The position numbers and the translations under genes are program-made. Below are positions 15,480-22,708 of a stretch of 46,464 nucleotides of DNA, in pieces. Source of the DNA: Nocardia miyunensis NBRC 108239 (lineage in GTDB: Bacteria; Actinomycetota; Actinomycetes; Mycobacteriales; Mycobacteriaceae). The stretch covers positions 1 through 46,464 of the forward strand of contig NZ_BDBQ01000111.1 in NCBI RefSeq assembly GCF_001613065.1, in the 5' to 3' direction. The first letter of the stretch is position 1. Every line of letters starts with the position of its first letter. The notes under the pieces are model-generated. The model saw only the letters and a list, made by a program, of their open reading frames with translations, made no database searches and was not told where the DNA came from.

Positions 15480-16967
15480 ATGTCCTTCGATTTCGTATCG
15501 CTTCTACAGAAGCTGGTCCAAGAGCGTCCCGAGCAAGTGGCCCTCCGTAACGCGCAGGAGTCGATCACTTACGCGGAGCTCGACGCAAGATCCAACGCGG
15601 TCGCACATGGACTGGCCGAACGCGGAATCGGGCCCGGCGATCGGGTCGCCTATTTGAGCAACAACCGGATCGAGTTCTTCGAGTTCTTCTTCGGTGCGGC
15701 GAAGCGGCGCGCGATCGCCAGTCCCTTCAATCGGCGACTGACCGCTCCCGATATAGAGTTCCTGATCGAGGACTCCGGAGCCACCCTGGCCTTCGTGGAC
15801 GAGGATCTGGAAAACCTCCTCCCGGATACGATTTCCCGAGTCGTGTACGGCCCCGACTACACAGCATTTCGAGACAGCCAACCTTCGACGCCGGTTTCGG
15901 TGGAACCGGCCCCTGATGATGTGGTCTTGATGTGCTACACCTCGGGAACGACAGGCGTTCCGAAGGGCGCACTGATAAAAAACGAAAACTACGAGTATCT
16001 GCTCCGCGTCGCGGAGCCGCTCGGGATGAACGAGCGATCGGTACTCCTTCAGGCGATGCCGGTCCATCACGTCGGAGGCAGTGGTTGGCCACTGTACGGA
16101 TTGTCCGTCGGAGGACAGGTGGTCATCGTCGAGACCTTCGATCCCGCCCGAGTCGCCGACACCATCGAAACCCACAGCGTTACGCACATCACCCTGGCGC
16201 CGGTCATGGTGGCGATGATGGCGGCGGTGCAGGAGGAGCGCAAACGCGATTTTTCGAGTGTCGAGGTCGTGGCGTACGGGGGGCAGCCTATGACCGAAAA
16301 GGAATTCGAAAAGGGGCTGGCGACGTTCGGTAATGTGCTTTACAACTGTTATGGGATGACCGAGTGCGCCTCGGTCACGTACATGCCGCCCCGAGAACAT
16401 GAAATCGGTCGTCTGCACTCCGTCGGACGTCCCTTCGACTGGGTCGAGATCGGTATCTTCGACACGGTGACGACGGATCCGCTTCCAGCGGGCTCGACAG
16501 GAGAGTTGTGGGTGCGCCATCCCGGCGCCATAGCCGGATATTGGCGGCGAGAAGAACAATCCGGCAGGCTTCGCAACGCGGACGGATGGTTGAGAACAGG
16601 CGATGCCGGATACATCGACTCGGCCGGCTTCCTGTTTCTCACCGATCGACTGAGCGATCTGATCATCACGGGCGGAGAGAACGTATATCCCGCTGAAGTC
16701 GAGGGTGTTCTGATCAAACATCCGGATATCCAGGATGTGGCTGTCGTGGGCCTTCCCCACGATAAATGGGGCGAGGCGGTTTCCGCATTCATCGTAACCG
16801 AAAATGAAAAGCTCGACGAGCAGTCGGTGCTCGAGTGGGCGCGTCTCCGATTGGCCGGATTCCGGCGTCCGCAGTCGATTCACATCGTCGACAGTCTTCC
16901 CCGTAACGCTTCAGGGAAAGTACTGCGACGGGAACTCCGCTCGCAGACTCCCCCCGAACGCCGATGA
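15480..16967 (+). CDS. AMP-dependent acyl-CoA synthetase/ligase
   Basis: A 495-residue member of the ANL superfamily that activates a carboxylic acid to its acyl-CoA through an acyl-adenylate. Motifs in order: MCYTSGTTGVPKGALI (P-loop, about residue 150), YGMTECASVTY (about 290), WLRTGDAGYID (about 370), RLSDLIITGGENVYPAEVE and PRNASGKVLRRELR with the catalytic Lys near residue 478. It follows the SDR by 121 bases and has GGAG shortly before the ATG. Its base composition is lower in GC than its neighbours and many codons end in A or T, so it may have a different origin. The stop overlaps the next ATG (ATGA). The acid substrate is unknown. Confidence 0.93.
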   Translation: MSFDFVSLLQKLVQERPEQVALRNAQESITYAELDARSNAVAHGLAERGIGPGDRVAYLSNNRIEFFEFFFGAAKRRAIASPFNRRLTAPDIEFLIEDSGATLAFVDEDLENLLPDTISRVVYGPDYTAFRDSQPSTPVSVEPAPDDVVLMCYTSGTTGVPKGALIKNENYEYLLRVAEPLGMNERSVLLQAMPVHHVGGSGWPLYGLSVGGQVVIVETFDPARVADTIETHSVTHITLAPVMVAMMAAVQEERKRDFSSVEVVAYGGQPMTEKEFEKGLATFGNVLYNCYGMTECASVTYMPPREHEIGRLHSVGRPFDWVEIGIFDTVTTDPLPAGSTGELWVRHPGAIAGYWRREEQSGRLRNADGWLRTGDAGYIDSAGFLFLTDRLSDLIITGGENVYPAEVEGVLIKHPDIQDVAVVGLPHDKWGEAVSAFIVTENEKLDEQSVLEWARLRLAGFRRPQSIHIVDSLPRNASGKVLRRELRSQTPPERR

Positions 16968-17074
16968 CGACGCCGATCGCCCTGTCCGGCGAAGCACACG
17001 CACAAACCGTCAACCCAGCCACGGAGCACGCAATGATCACCTTCCAAGCCTTCCCTGACAGCTGGAGCCGTTGA
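16964..17074 (+). CDS. 36-codon micro-ORF coupled to the acyl-CoA synthetase gene
   Basis: The ATG shares ATGA with the synthetase stop, and the frame runs for 36 codons (MTTPIALSG at the start, FQAFPDSWSR at the end) to a TGA six bases before the start of the phosphotransferase gene. I do not recognise the peptide. The overlap upstream and the close junction downstream are what one would expect either of a small coupled protein or of a gene reduced by an internal deletion, as in the nearby miniature SDR. There is no independent ribosome binding site. Confidence 0.4.
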   Translation: MTTPIALSGEAHAQTVNPATEHAMITFQAFPDSWSR

Positions 17075-17079
17075 GTCCC

Positions 17080-18132
17080 ATGAGCCATCCAGACGATCAG
17101 ACAACCGAATTCGACATCGAGGCGCTGGACGGCTACATCGCCCGAGCACTCGGCGCGGACGACTCACGTCACGTGACGCGGCGCATGCTGGGCGGTGGGC
17201 TCTCACAGCTGACCATCATGTACGACCGCACCACCCCTTCGGCGAACCCTGACGCCCTCGACCGGCTGGTGGTGCGTGTTCCGCCCGCGTTCGGGCCCCT
17301 GGAACCGTACGAACCCGCGGTCGAGGCCGGCTTACTGCGGGAGATGGCCGGCCAGGGAGTGCCGGTGCCGAACGTAGCGCTTCTGGAGACCGACGCCGAA
17401 ATCGTCGGACGTCCCTTCTACGCCACCGAGTTCGACCCCGGCACCATGACTGCCGAGGGCGCGGGCAGCACCGGTATGGACCGTCAGCGCATGGCCGAAG
17501 CCCTCGTCGACCTGCTCGTGCGGATTCATCGAGTTCCTGTCGGGACCGAGAACGGCGGCGCTGCCGGGTTGCTCGGCCACCTCTCGGTCAAATCACCCGC
17601 CGGTCTGCTCGAGCGGTGGACCGACCGCCTGCGCGAGGAGGACGTCCAGCTTCCCGCCTACCACCAATTTCTCGAGCGTTGGCTGCGTCACCGCATACCG
17701 GCCCCGTCGGCTGATCTGACCATCGTGCACGGCGACTTCCGTCTCGCGAACGTGCTGTGGGGCGCCGACGGCGCTGTCTCCGCGATGATGGACTGGGAAG
17801 AGTCATCCCTGGGCGACCCGCTGTACGACTTGGCCTGGATGCTGACCGGCTCGTACGCGGATGAGGATCTCATCTTCGGGCTGGCCCCGCGCTCATGGTT
17901 CATCGAGGCCTACGAGTCTCGCTCGGCTGTCGAATTCGACCGACAGACGCTGCTTTGGTGGGAGGTCGCCACGGGGTGGTCTCTACTGGCGATGAACGCC
18001 ATCGCCATCAAACTCCAAGCCGATGGTCGCTACCACGACCTGCGCCCGCTTCTTTACACGTACCTCAACCGCCGCATCGCGCAGGTGCTGTTGAAGAAGA
18101 TCGTGCGCTTCGAAGAAGCTTCGGTTCGCTGA
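17080..18132 (+). CDS. APH-type phosphotransferase (LvaA/ACAD10-like acyl-CoA kinase family) I
   Basis: A 350-residue kinase of the aminoglycoside phosphotransferase fold. The catalytic loop HGDFRLANVLW is at about residue 216 and the metal-binding MMDWEESSLGDPLYDLAWML follows. Proteins of this type stand beside acyl-CoA dehydrogenases in bacteria and are fused to them in eukaryotic ACAD10/11. The characterised LvaA phosphorylates the 4-hydroxyl of 4-hydroxyvaleryl-CoA. That role here is inference from family and neighbours, not resistance to aminoglycosides. A TTG at 17071 is an alternative start; I chose the ATG at 17080 (MSHPDDQTTEF). The GGAG site is 12 bases upstream of it. Confidence 0.85.
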   Translation: MSHPDDQTTEFDIEALDGYIARALGADDSRHVTRRMLGGGLSQLTIMYDRTTPSANPDALDRLVVRVPPAFGPLEPYEPAVEAGLLREMAGQGVPVPNVALLETDAEIVGRPFYATEFDPGTMTAEGAGSTGMDRQRMAEALVDLLVRIHRVPVGTENGGAAGLLGHLSVKSPAGLLERWTDRLREEDVQLPAYHQFLERWLRHRIPAPSADLTIVHGDFRLANVLWGADGAVSAMMDWEESSLGDPLYDLAWMLTGSYADEDLIFGLAPRSWFIEAYESRSAVEFDRQTLLWWEVATGWSLLAMNAIAIKLQADGRYHDLRPLLYTYLNRRIAQVLLKKIVRFEEASVR

Positions 18133-18168
18133 CTCCCGCCCGTAACCGTAGGCACCCGGGAGGATGCC

Positions 18169-18225
18169 GTGACCCACCGATCGATCGGATCGACCTATAT
18201 GACGATGGATGTGAATGCCCTGTGA
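18169..18225 (+). CDS. 18-codon micro-ORF with strong RBS, coupled to second phosphotransferase
   Basis: A GTG at 18169 stands five bases after GGGAGG and opens an 18-codon frame (MTHRSIGSTYMTMDVNAL, counting GTG as Met). Its TGA shares bases with the GTG start of the next gene (GTGA at 18222). The downstream gene has no good ribosome binding site of its own, so this frame probably delivers ribosomes to it. The peptide itself is not recognisable and may be a leader or the residue of a deleted gene. Confidence 0.45.
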   Translation: MTHRSIGSTYMTMDVNAL

Positions 18226-19241
18226 TCACCGGCATGCTCCGCGACGACGCCGACCTCGAGACCTGGTTGCGCCGACACGGCGCACAGCTGACGGGTCCGC
18301 TGCGCCACCGGCTCATCACCGGCGGACGGTCCAATTTGACGTACGAGGTGTCCGGTACCGCTGGTCGTCGCTACGTGCTCCGGACGCCGCCCGCCTCGGG
18401 CCCGGGCACCGCGCAGACCCACGACGGCGCCCGTGAGTTCGGCATCGTCTCCGCGCTCGCCGGCTCCGGCGTCCCGGTGCCGGGGGTTGTGGGCCTGGAG
18501 ACGTCCGGCGACGAATGGGGCATTCCCTTCTACGTCACCGAATTCGTCGACGGCGTCGTGCTCGCCACACCGGACGACGGCGCCCGGCTCCCCGAGCCGC
18601 TCCGGGACAAGGCGTCATCGAGCATCGTCGACGCCCTCGCCGCCATTCACGCCGTAGACCTCGAAGCGACGGGGCTGGGATCGATCGGCCCCGGCCGCGG
18701 TTACGTGGCCCGGCAGCTCGATCGGTGGGCGGCCAGGGCACCCAAGCTGGACGAACGCAGTGCACGCACCATCCTCGAAACGCACGCGATGCTCAGCGCG
18801 GACGTCCCCGCCGAGGGACGCCCGACCCTGATCCACGGCGACTACAAATTCGCCAACGTCATGATCGCCCCGGCGACCGGAGCCGTGGCGGCCGTGCTCG
18901 ACTGGGAACTCGCCACCATCGGCGACCCCCTCACCGACCTCGGCGGCCTGCTGGCGATGTGGCCGGACCCCCTCGAGGCCGAGCCGCTGGTCGACTCACC
19001 GACGAGCAACATCGGATTCCAGACCCGAGCGCAGGTCGTGTCCCGCTACGCGGACGCGACCGGCATCGATGTGCGCCATGTCGACTGGTTCCACTCGTTC
19101 GCGCTCTGGAAGATCGCCTGCCTCCTCGCCGGGGTGGTGACGCGGTACCGGGCGGGGCTGATGGGCGAGGACGACTTCGACATCGAAGCCGGCAGCGCGC
19201 TCGTAGCCCAGCTCGCCAGTCGCGCCCAGGAGCTGCTGTGA
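18222..19241 (+). CDS. APH-type phosphotransferase (LvaA/ACAD10-like acyl-CoA kinase family) II
   Basis: A 339-residue paralogue of the preceding kinase. It has a nucleotide-binding GGRSNLTYEVSG segment near residue 27, the catalytic loop IHGDYKFANVMIAP near residue 204 and VLDWELATIGDPLTDLGGLL for metal binding. The frame is open far upstream through the previous gene. The GTG at 18222 (MITGMLRDDADLETWL) is the first start that does not overlap that gene, and it overlaps a micro-ORF stop; an ATG at 18234 is the alternative. Two such kinases in one operon suggest either a heteromeric enzyme or two hydroxyacyl-CoA substrates. Confidence 0.87.
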   Translation: MITGMLRDDADLETWLRRHGAQLTGPLRHRLITGGRSNLTYEVSGTAGRRYVLRTPPASGPGTAQTHDGAREFGIVSALAGSGVPVPGVVGLETSGDEWGIPFYVTEFVDGVVLATPDDGARLPEPLRDKASSSIVDALAAIHAVDLEATGLGSIGPGRGYVARQLDRWAARAPKLDERSARTILETHAMLSADVPAEGRPTLIHGDYKFANVMIAPATGAVAAVLDWELATIGDPLTDLGGLLAMWPDPLEAEPLVDSPTSNIGFQTRAQVVSRYADATGIDVRHVDWFHSFALWKIACLLAGVVTRYRAGLMGEDDFDIEAGSALVAQLASRAQELL

Positions 19242-19288
19242 GTTCCTCGAACCGATCGAGCAGCACCGAAAAGAGGAGCACGTCATGA
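19238..19288 (+). CDS. 16-codon micro-ORF overlapping genes on both sides
   Basis: A GTG at 19238 overlaps the stop of the second phosphotransferase (GTGA). The 16-codon Ser-rich frame then ends in a TGA that overlaps the ATG of the esterase gene (ATGA at 19285). It contains the AGAGGAG that serves as ribosome binding site for the esterase gene, so it may simply be a chance coupling spacer. I recognise no protein in it. Confidence 0.3.
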   Translation: MSSSNRSSSTEKRSTS

Positions 19289-20220
19289 CCGATCCCGGAC
19301 GATCACCCGAAGTCACCCGAGTCGAGGCGGCCTTCGGACAGGTCCTGGGCGACCGAACCCGATCGTTCGCCGACACCCGCGCAGCCCTCGACGAGCTGCT
19401 CCGCACCGAGCACGCGGACCCCGCTGTCGAGGTCAGGCAGGTGCGGGTGGCCGGGGTCACGGGCCGGCTCGTGTCGGCCCCGGGCACAACCGCCGACGCC
19501 GGAATCTTCGTCTGGTTCCACGGCGGTGGCTACATGCTCGGTTCCTCGGCCGGTTACCACGCCGCGACAAGTGCGCTCTCGGCGGCCACGGGCCTGCCGG
19601 TGTTGGCCCCCGACTACCGCCTCGCGCCCGAAGCGCCGTTCCCCGCGGCGATCGAGGATGCCGAGGCCGTGCTGGCTGCCGTTGTCGCCGAACACGGCGC
19701 CTCGCGCACCGTCGTCGGCGGCGACTCGGCGGGCGCCGGTCTGGCACTGGCGGCCTCGATGGGACTGCGCGACGCCCAGCTCGGGCTCACCGCCGGCATC
19801 GTACTGGTGTCCCCGCTCCTCGATCTGACCGCATCCGGCGAGAGCATCGTCGCCAACGCGGACAGCGATCCCATCATCAGCGGCCGATCGGTCCGCATGA
19901 TCGCCTCGGTGTACCTCGCGGGCGCGGACGCGACCGATGTACGAGCCTCGCCCCTCCTCGGAGATGTGCGAGGGCTCCCGCCGGTGCTGACCCTGGTCGG
20001 CGAGAACGAGGCATTGCTGGACGACGGCGTCCGGCTCCACGCCGATGCCGGCCGGCTCCACGCACGCTCTCGGCTGTCCGTGCATTCCGATGCCTTCCAT
20101 GCCTGGACGCTGTTCCCTGCCTCCCTGCCGTCCGCGCGCGCGGCGCTCGCCGAGGTCGGGGCATTCGTCTCCGATCTGCCGGGTCACCGGCCCGATCGCG
20201 ACCACGCGGGCTCGGCGTAG
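19285..20220 (+). CDS. alpha/beta hydrolase, HSL-type esterase/lipase
   Basis: A 311-residue hydrolase of the hormone-sensitive-lipase group. The oxyanion motif WFHGGGYMLGSS is at about residue 76, the nucleophile elbow VVGGDSAGAGLAL near residue 146, and the Asp/His partners are in VGENEALLDDG and SDAFHAWTLF. It hydrolyses carboxylic esters. It lies downstream of the kinases and upstream of the Baeyer-Villiger monooxygenase gene, where it would suit hydrolysis of the ester or lactone which that enzyme makes. The ATG follows AGAGGAG. Confidence 0.9.
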   Translation: MTDPGRSPEVTRVEAAFGQVLGDRTRSFADTRAALDELLRTEHADPAVEVRQVRVAGVTGRLVSAPGTTADAGIFVWFHGGGYMLGSSAGYHAATSALSAATGLPVLAPDYRLAPEAPFPAAIEDAEAVLAAVVAEHGASRTVVGGDSAGAGLALAASMGLRDAQLGLTAGIVLVSPLLDLTASGESIVANADSDPIISGRSVRMIASVYLAGADATDVRASPLLGDVRGLPPVLTLVGENEALLDDGVRLHADAGRLHARSRLSVHSDAFHAWTLFPASLPSARAALAEVGAFVSDLPGHRPDRDHAGSA

Positions 20221-20412
20221 TCCTCGAATCCGGGTCGGCCCTCGGGAGCGTCGAGCATGATCCGGCGCTCCCACGGGAGCACAGCGCCGGTAGCGCGTGA
20301 GCTGCCTCGGCCTGAGCACGCGAATGTGACCGCAATGCGCGCTCCGCTGTCCCGGATCCGGACGGCCCCGTCGAGCCCGAGAGAGCGGTCGATCAACGTA
20401 TCCCAGGCACGC
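20184..20412 (-). pseudogene. possible C-terminal remnant of an unidentified protein
   Basis: On the minus strand, opposite the end of the esterase gene, a frame without a proper start reads SGWRAWDTLIDRSLGLDG, continues with GC-rich third positions, and includes VLPWERRIMLDAPEGRPGFEDY before its stop. It looks more protein-like than the shadow frames elsewhere. It is closed upstream by two stop codons, so if it was ever a gene its 5' part is gone. I do not recognise the family. Confidence 0.25.
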
Positions 20413-20740
20413 CACCCGGACTACTACGGCAGAAATATCAGAACTAACAATAACTCTAAGAACTGAAGACCGCCAGTTGCACGTCTACTTCCGGCGCAGT
20501 CGAAACGACTGATAAACGTCATAATTCGCAGTTCAGAGCTAGAAAATCCGCTTCGACCACACCTCAGCACGGAGGTGGCGACGTGAGTAGAGCGCGTAGA
20601 CTAGTGACGTTTCCGCAGATCCATGCTAGAACTCTAACTAACTTTCGATCGCTTCGAAGGAACCCGGTCGCCGAGCGCGACAGTTGCCCACCGCACGGCT
20701 CCCTGAGCACGTACCGCACCAGAGAAGGGAAGAAGGGTTC
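20413..20740. promoter_or_regulatory. AT-richer upstream region of the BVMO operon
   Basis: About 330 bases with no gene. It is richer in A and T than the coding parts and holds several CTAAC elements, including CTAACTAA at 20634-20641, whose reverse complement is in the divergent promoter at 12470-12477. It ends with AGAAGGG five bases before the BVMO start. This is the likely site of the promoter and its regulation, but I cannot place -35 and -10 boxes with confidence. Confidence 0.45.
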
Positions 20741-22708
20741 ATGCGCCACGACATCAAACCCGATCCCGGCATCGACCGACGAACACTGACCGCAGCGGTG
20801 GACGCCGCGAACATCCCCTGCCTACTTCCGGTGCTCTACCAGCTGACCGGCGATGACCGCTGGCTCGCGGACCCCTACCGCCCTCGGCCTACCAAGGGTG
20901 TCGAGGAGATGACCTCCGGCGGGCTCGATCCCGAGCGGCAGCGCGAGATCCGCGCCGCCGCCATCGATGCGGTTCTGGCGTGGTCGGCCGGTCGGCCACC
21001 CGCTCATCCCGCACCGGAACCAGAGTTGATGGTCCGGCTGATGTCCACCGCGATGGGCGAGCCCATTCCCGAGATCCATGCCGGGCTCGTCGCGGAGCAA
21101 CTCGGCCTCGCACCGTACGAGCCCCCCTTCGTCGGAGATCTCGTCGCCGAGCGCCGACCGGACTTCGCGGTCATCATCGTCGGAGCCGGATTCTCGGGCA
21201 TCGCCTGTGCCGTCCAGCTCGCGGCGGCCGGCATCCCGTTCCGGATCTTCGAACGCAACGAGCAGGTCGGCGGAACCTGGTGGTCGAACACGTATCCGGG
21301 TGCGCGGGTCGACATACCCAGCGACCTGTACTCGTACTCCTTCTTCCCCGCGCAGTGGAGCGAGAAATTCGCAGGCCGCGATGAGATCGCGGCCTACATC
21401 AGGTCCGCCGTAGCGCACTTCGACCTCCAGGACAACATCTACCTCGGACACGAGGTCGGGGGTGCCCGCTGGGACGAGGCGGCCAACTCCTGGGTGGTGT
21501 CGGTGACCGCGCCCGATGGCACAGTCCTCGAGGCCAGCAGTACCGTGCTCATCACAGCCGCGGGTCTGCACAGCACACCTCGGGTGCCGAACATCGAGGG
21601 CCTCGACTCGTTCAGAGGCGAAGTCGTCCACTCGGCCCAATGGCGCGACGACGTACCGATCGAAGGCCGACGGGTCGCGGTGATCGGCAGCGGCGCCAGT
21701 GCCATGCAGGTGGTGTCAGCCGTCGCCGACCGGGCCTCGAAACTGACGGTCCTGCAACGCGAGGCGCAATGGATCTCCCCGAACGAGCACGTCTTCGCCC
21801 AGCACGACGACCTCACCCACTGGATGTTCACCCACGTTCCGTACTACCGGGGCTGGTACCGGTTCCGCCTGTACTGGCTCTACACCGAGCGTTCCTACGC
21901 AGCCCTTCCGGTCGATCCGGACCGCGAGCGCAAGGGCAAGCGCGTCAGCTCGATGAACGACGCGTACCGCGGCTTCCTCGAGCACTACCTGAACAGTCAG
22001 CTCGAGGGCCGCGACGACCTCATCGAGAAGTCTCTGCCCACCTACCCGCCCTTCGGCAAGCGACTGCTGATCGACAACGGCTGGTTCGCGACCCTCAAGA
22101 AGCCACATGTCGAACTCGTGCACGACGAGGTCCGCGCCGTCGATGGTGACGCACTCGTCACTCGCGGCGGTACCAAGCACCACGTCGACACGATCGTCCT
22201 GTGTACCGGCTTCCAGCAGCAACGCTTCCTGTTTCCGCTCGAGATCGCCGGCCGATCCGGCCGACTGCTGCGCGAACTCTGGGACGACGACGACGCGCGT
22301 GCCTACCTCGGCATCACCACCCCCGGTTTCCCCAACCTGTTCTTCCTCTACGGGCCGAACACCAATCCGCCGGGAGGCAGCTGGGTGACGATCGCCGAGG
22401 CTCAGACGCGGTACATCGTGGATCTCGTCGCGGCGATGGTTCAGCGCGATTTGTCGGCGGTGGAGTGCAAGCAGGACGTGTTCGAGGAGTACAACCGCGA
22501 TCTCGACGCGAACAACGACCGCATGGTCTACGCCATGGAGGGGGTCAGCAGCTACTACCGCAACAGTCGTGGCCGGGTGGTGACGAACTCCCCGTGGACC
22601 GTCCCGGATTACTGGAATCGCACCAGCCATGTCGACCTCGACGACTACCACGTCACGCCCGACTCTCTCGTCGGTGCAACGAGCCGGACGACAGAGGAGG
22701 CCGAATGA
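20741..22708 (+). CDS. Baeyer-Villiger monooxygenase, 4-hydroxyacetophenone monooxygenase (HAPMO)-like
   Basis: A 655-residue type I BVMO that uses FAD and NADPH to insert oxygen next to a ketone, giving an ester or lactone. After a roughly 135-residue N-terminal helical extension it has the FAD motif VGAGFSGIA (about residue 147), GGTWWSNTYPGARVDIPS, the BVMO fingerprint FRGEVVHSAQW (about 290) and the NADPH motif IGSGASAMQ (about 314). The length and N-terminal extension match the HAPMO group rather than shorter cyclohexanone monooxygenases. The ATG at 20741 has AGAAGGG ahead. Its stop overlaps the next gene. It begins its own transcript after a 520-base gap from the esterase. Confidence 0.9.
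   Translation: MRHDIKPDPGIDRRTLTAAVDAANIPCLLPVLYQLTGDDRWLADPYRPRPTKGVEEMTSGGLDPERQREIRAAAIDAVLAWSAGRPPAHPAPEPELMVRLMSTAMGEPIPEIHAGLVAEQLGLAPYEPPFVGDLVAERRPDFAVIIVGAGFSGIACAVQLAAAGIPFRIFERNEQVGGTWWSNTYPGARVDIPSDLYSYSFFPAQWSEKFAGRDEIAAYIRSAVAHFDLQDNIYLGHEVGGARWDEAANSWVVSVTAPDGTVLEASSTVLITAAGLHSTPRVPNIEGLDSFRGEVVHSAQWRDDVPIEGRRVAVIGSGASAMQVVSAVADRASKLTVLQREAQWISPNEHVFAQHDDLTHWMFTHVPYYRGWYRFRLYWLYTERSYAALPVDPDRERKGKRVSSMNDAYRGFLEHYLNSQLEGRDDLIEKSLPTYPPFGKRLLIDNGWFATLKKPHVELVHDEVRAVDGDALVTRGGTKHHVDTIVLCTGFQQQRFLFPLEIAGRSGRLLRELWDDDDARAYLGITTPGFPNLFFLYGPNTNPPGGSWVTIAEAQTRYIVDLVAAMVQRDLSAVECKQDVFEEYNRDLDANNDRMVYAMEGVSSYYRNSRGRVVTNSPWTVPDYWNRTSHVDLDDYHVTPDSLVGATSRTTEEAE

Noticed and set aside
17080..19241. 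Aminoglycoside resistance genes
   Set aside because: The fold is APH-like, but the family context (acyl-CoA synthetase, dehydrogenase, hydratases) points to acyl-CoA kinases; no evidence of resistance.
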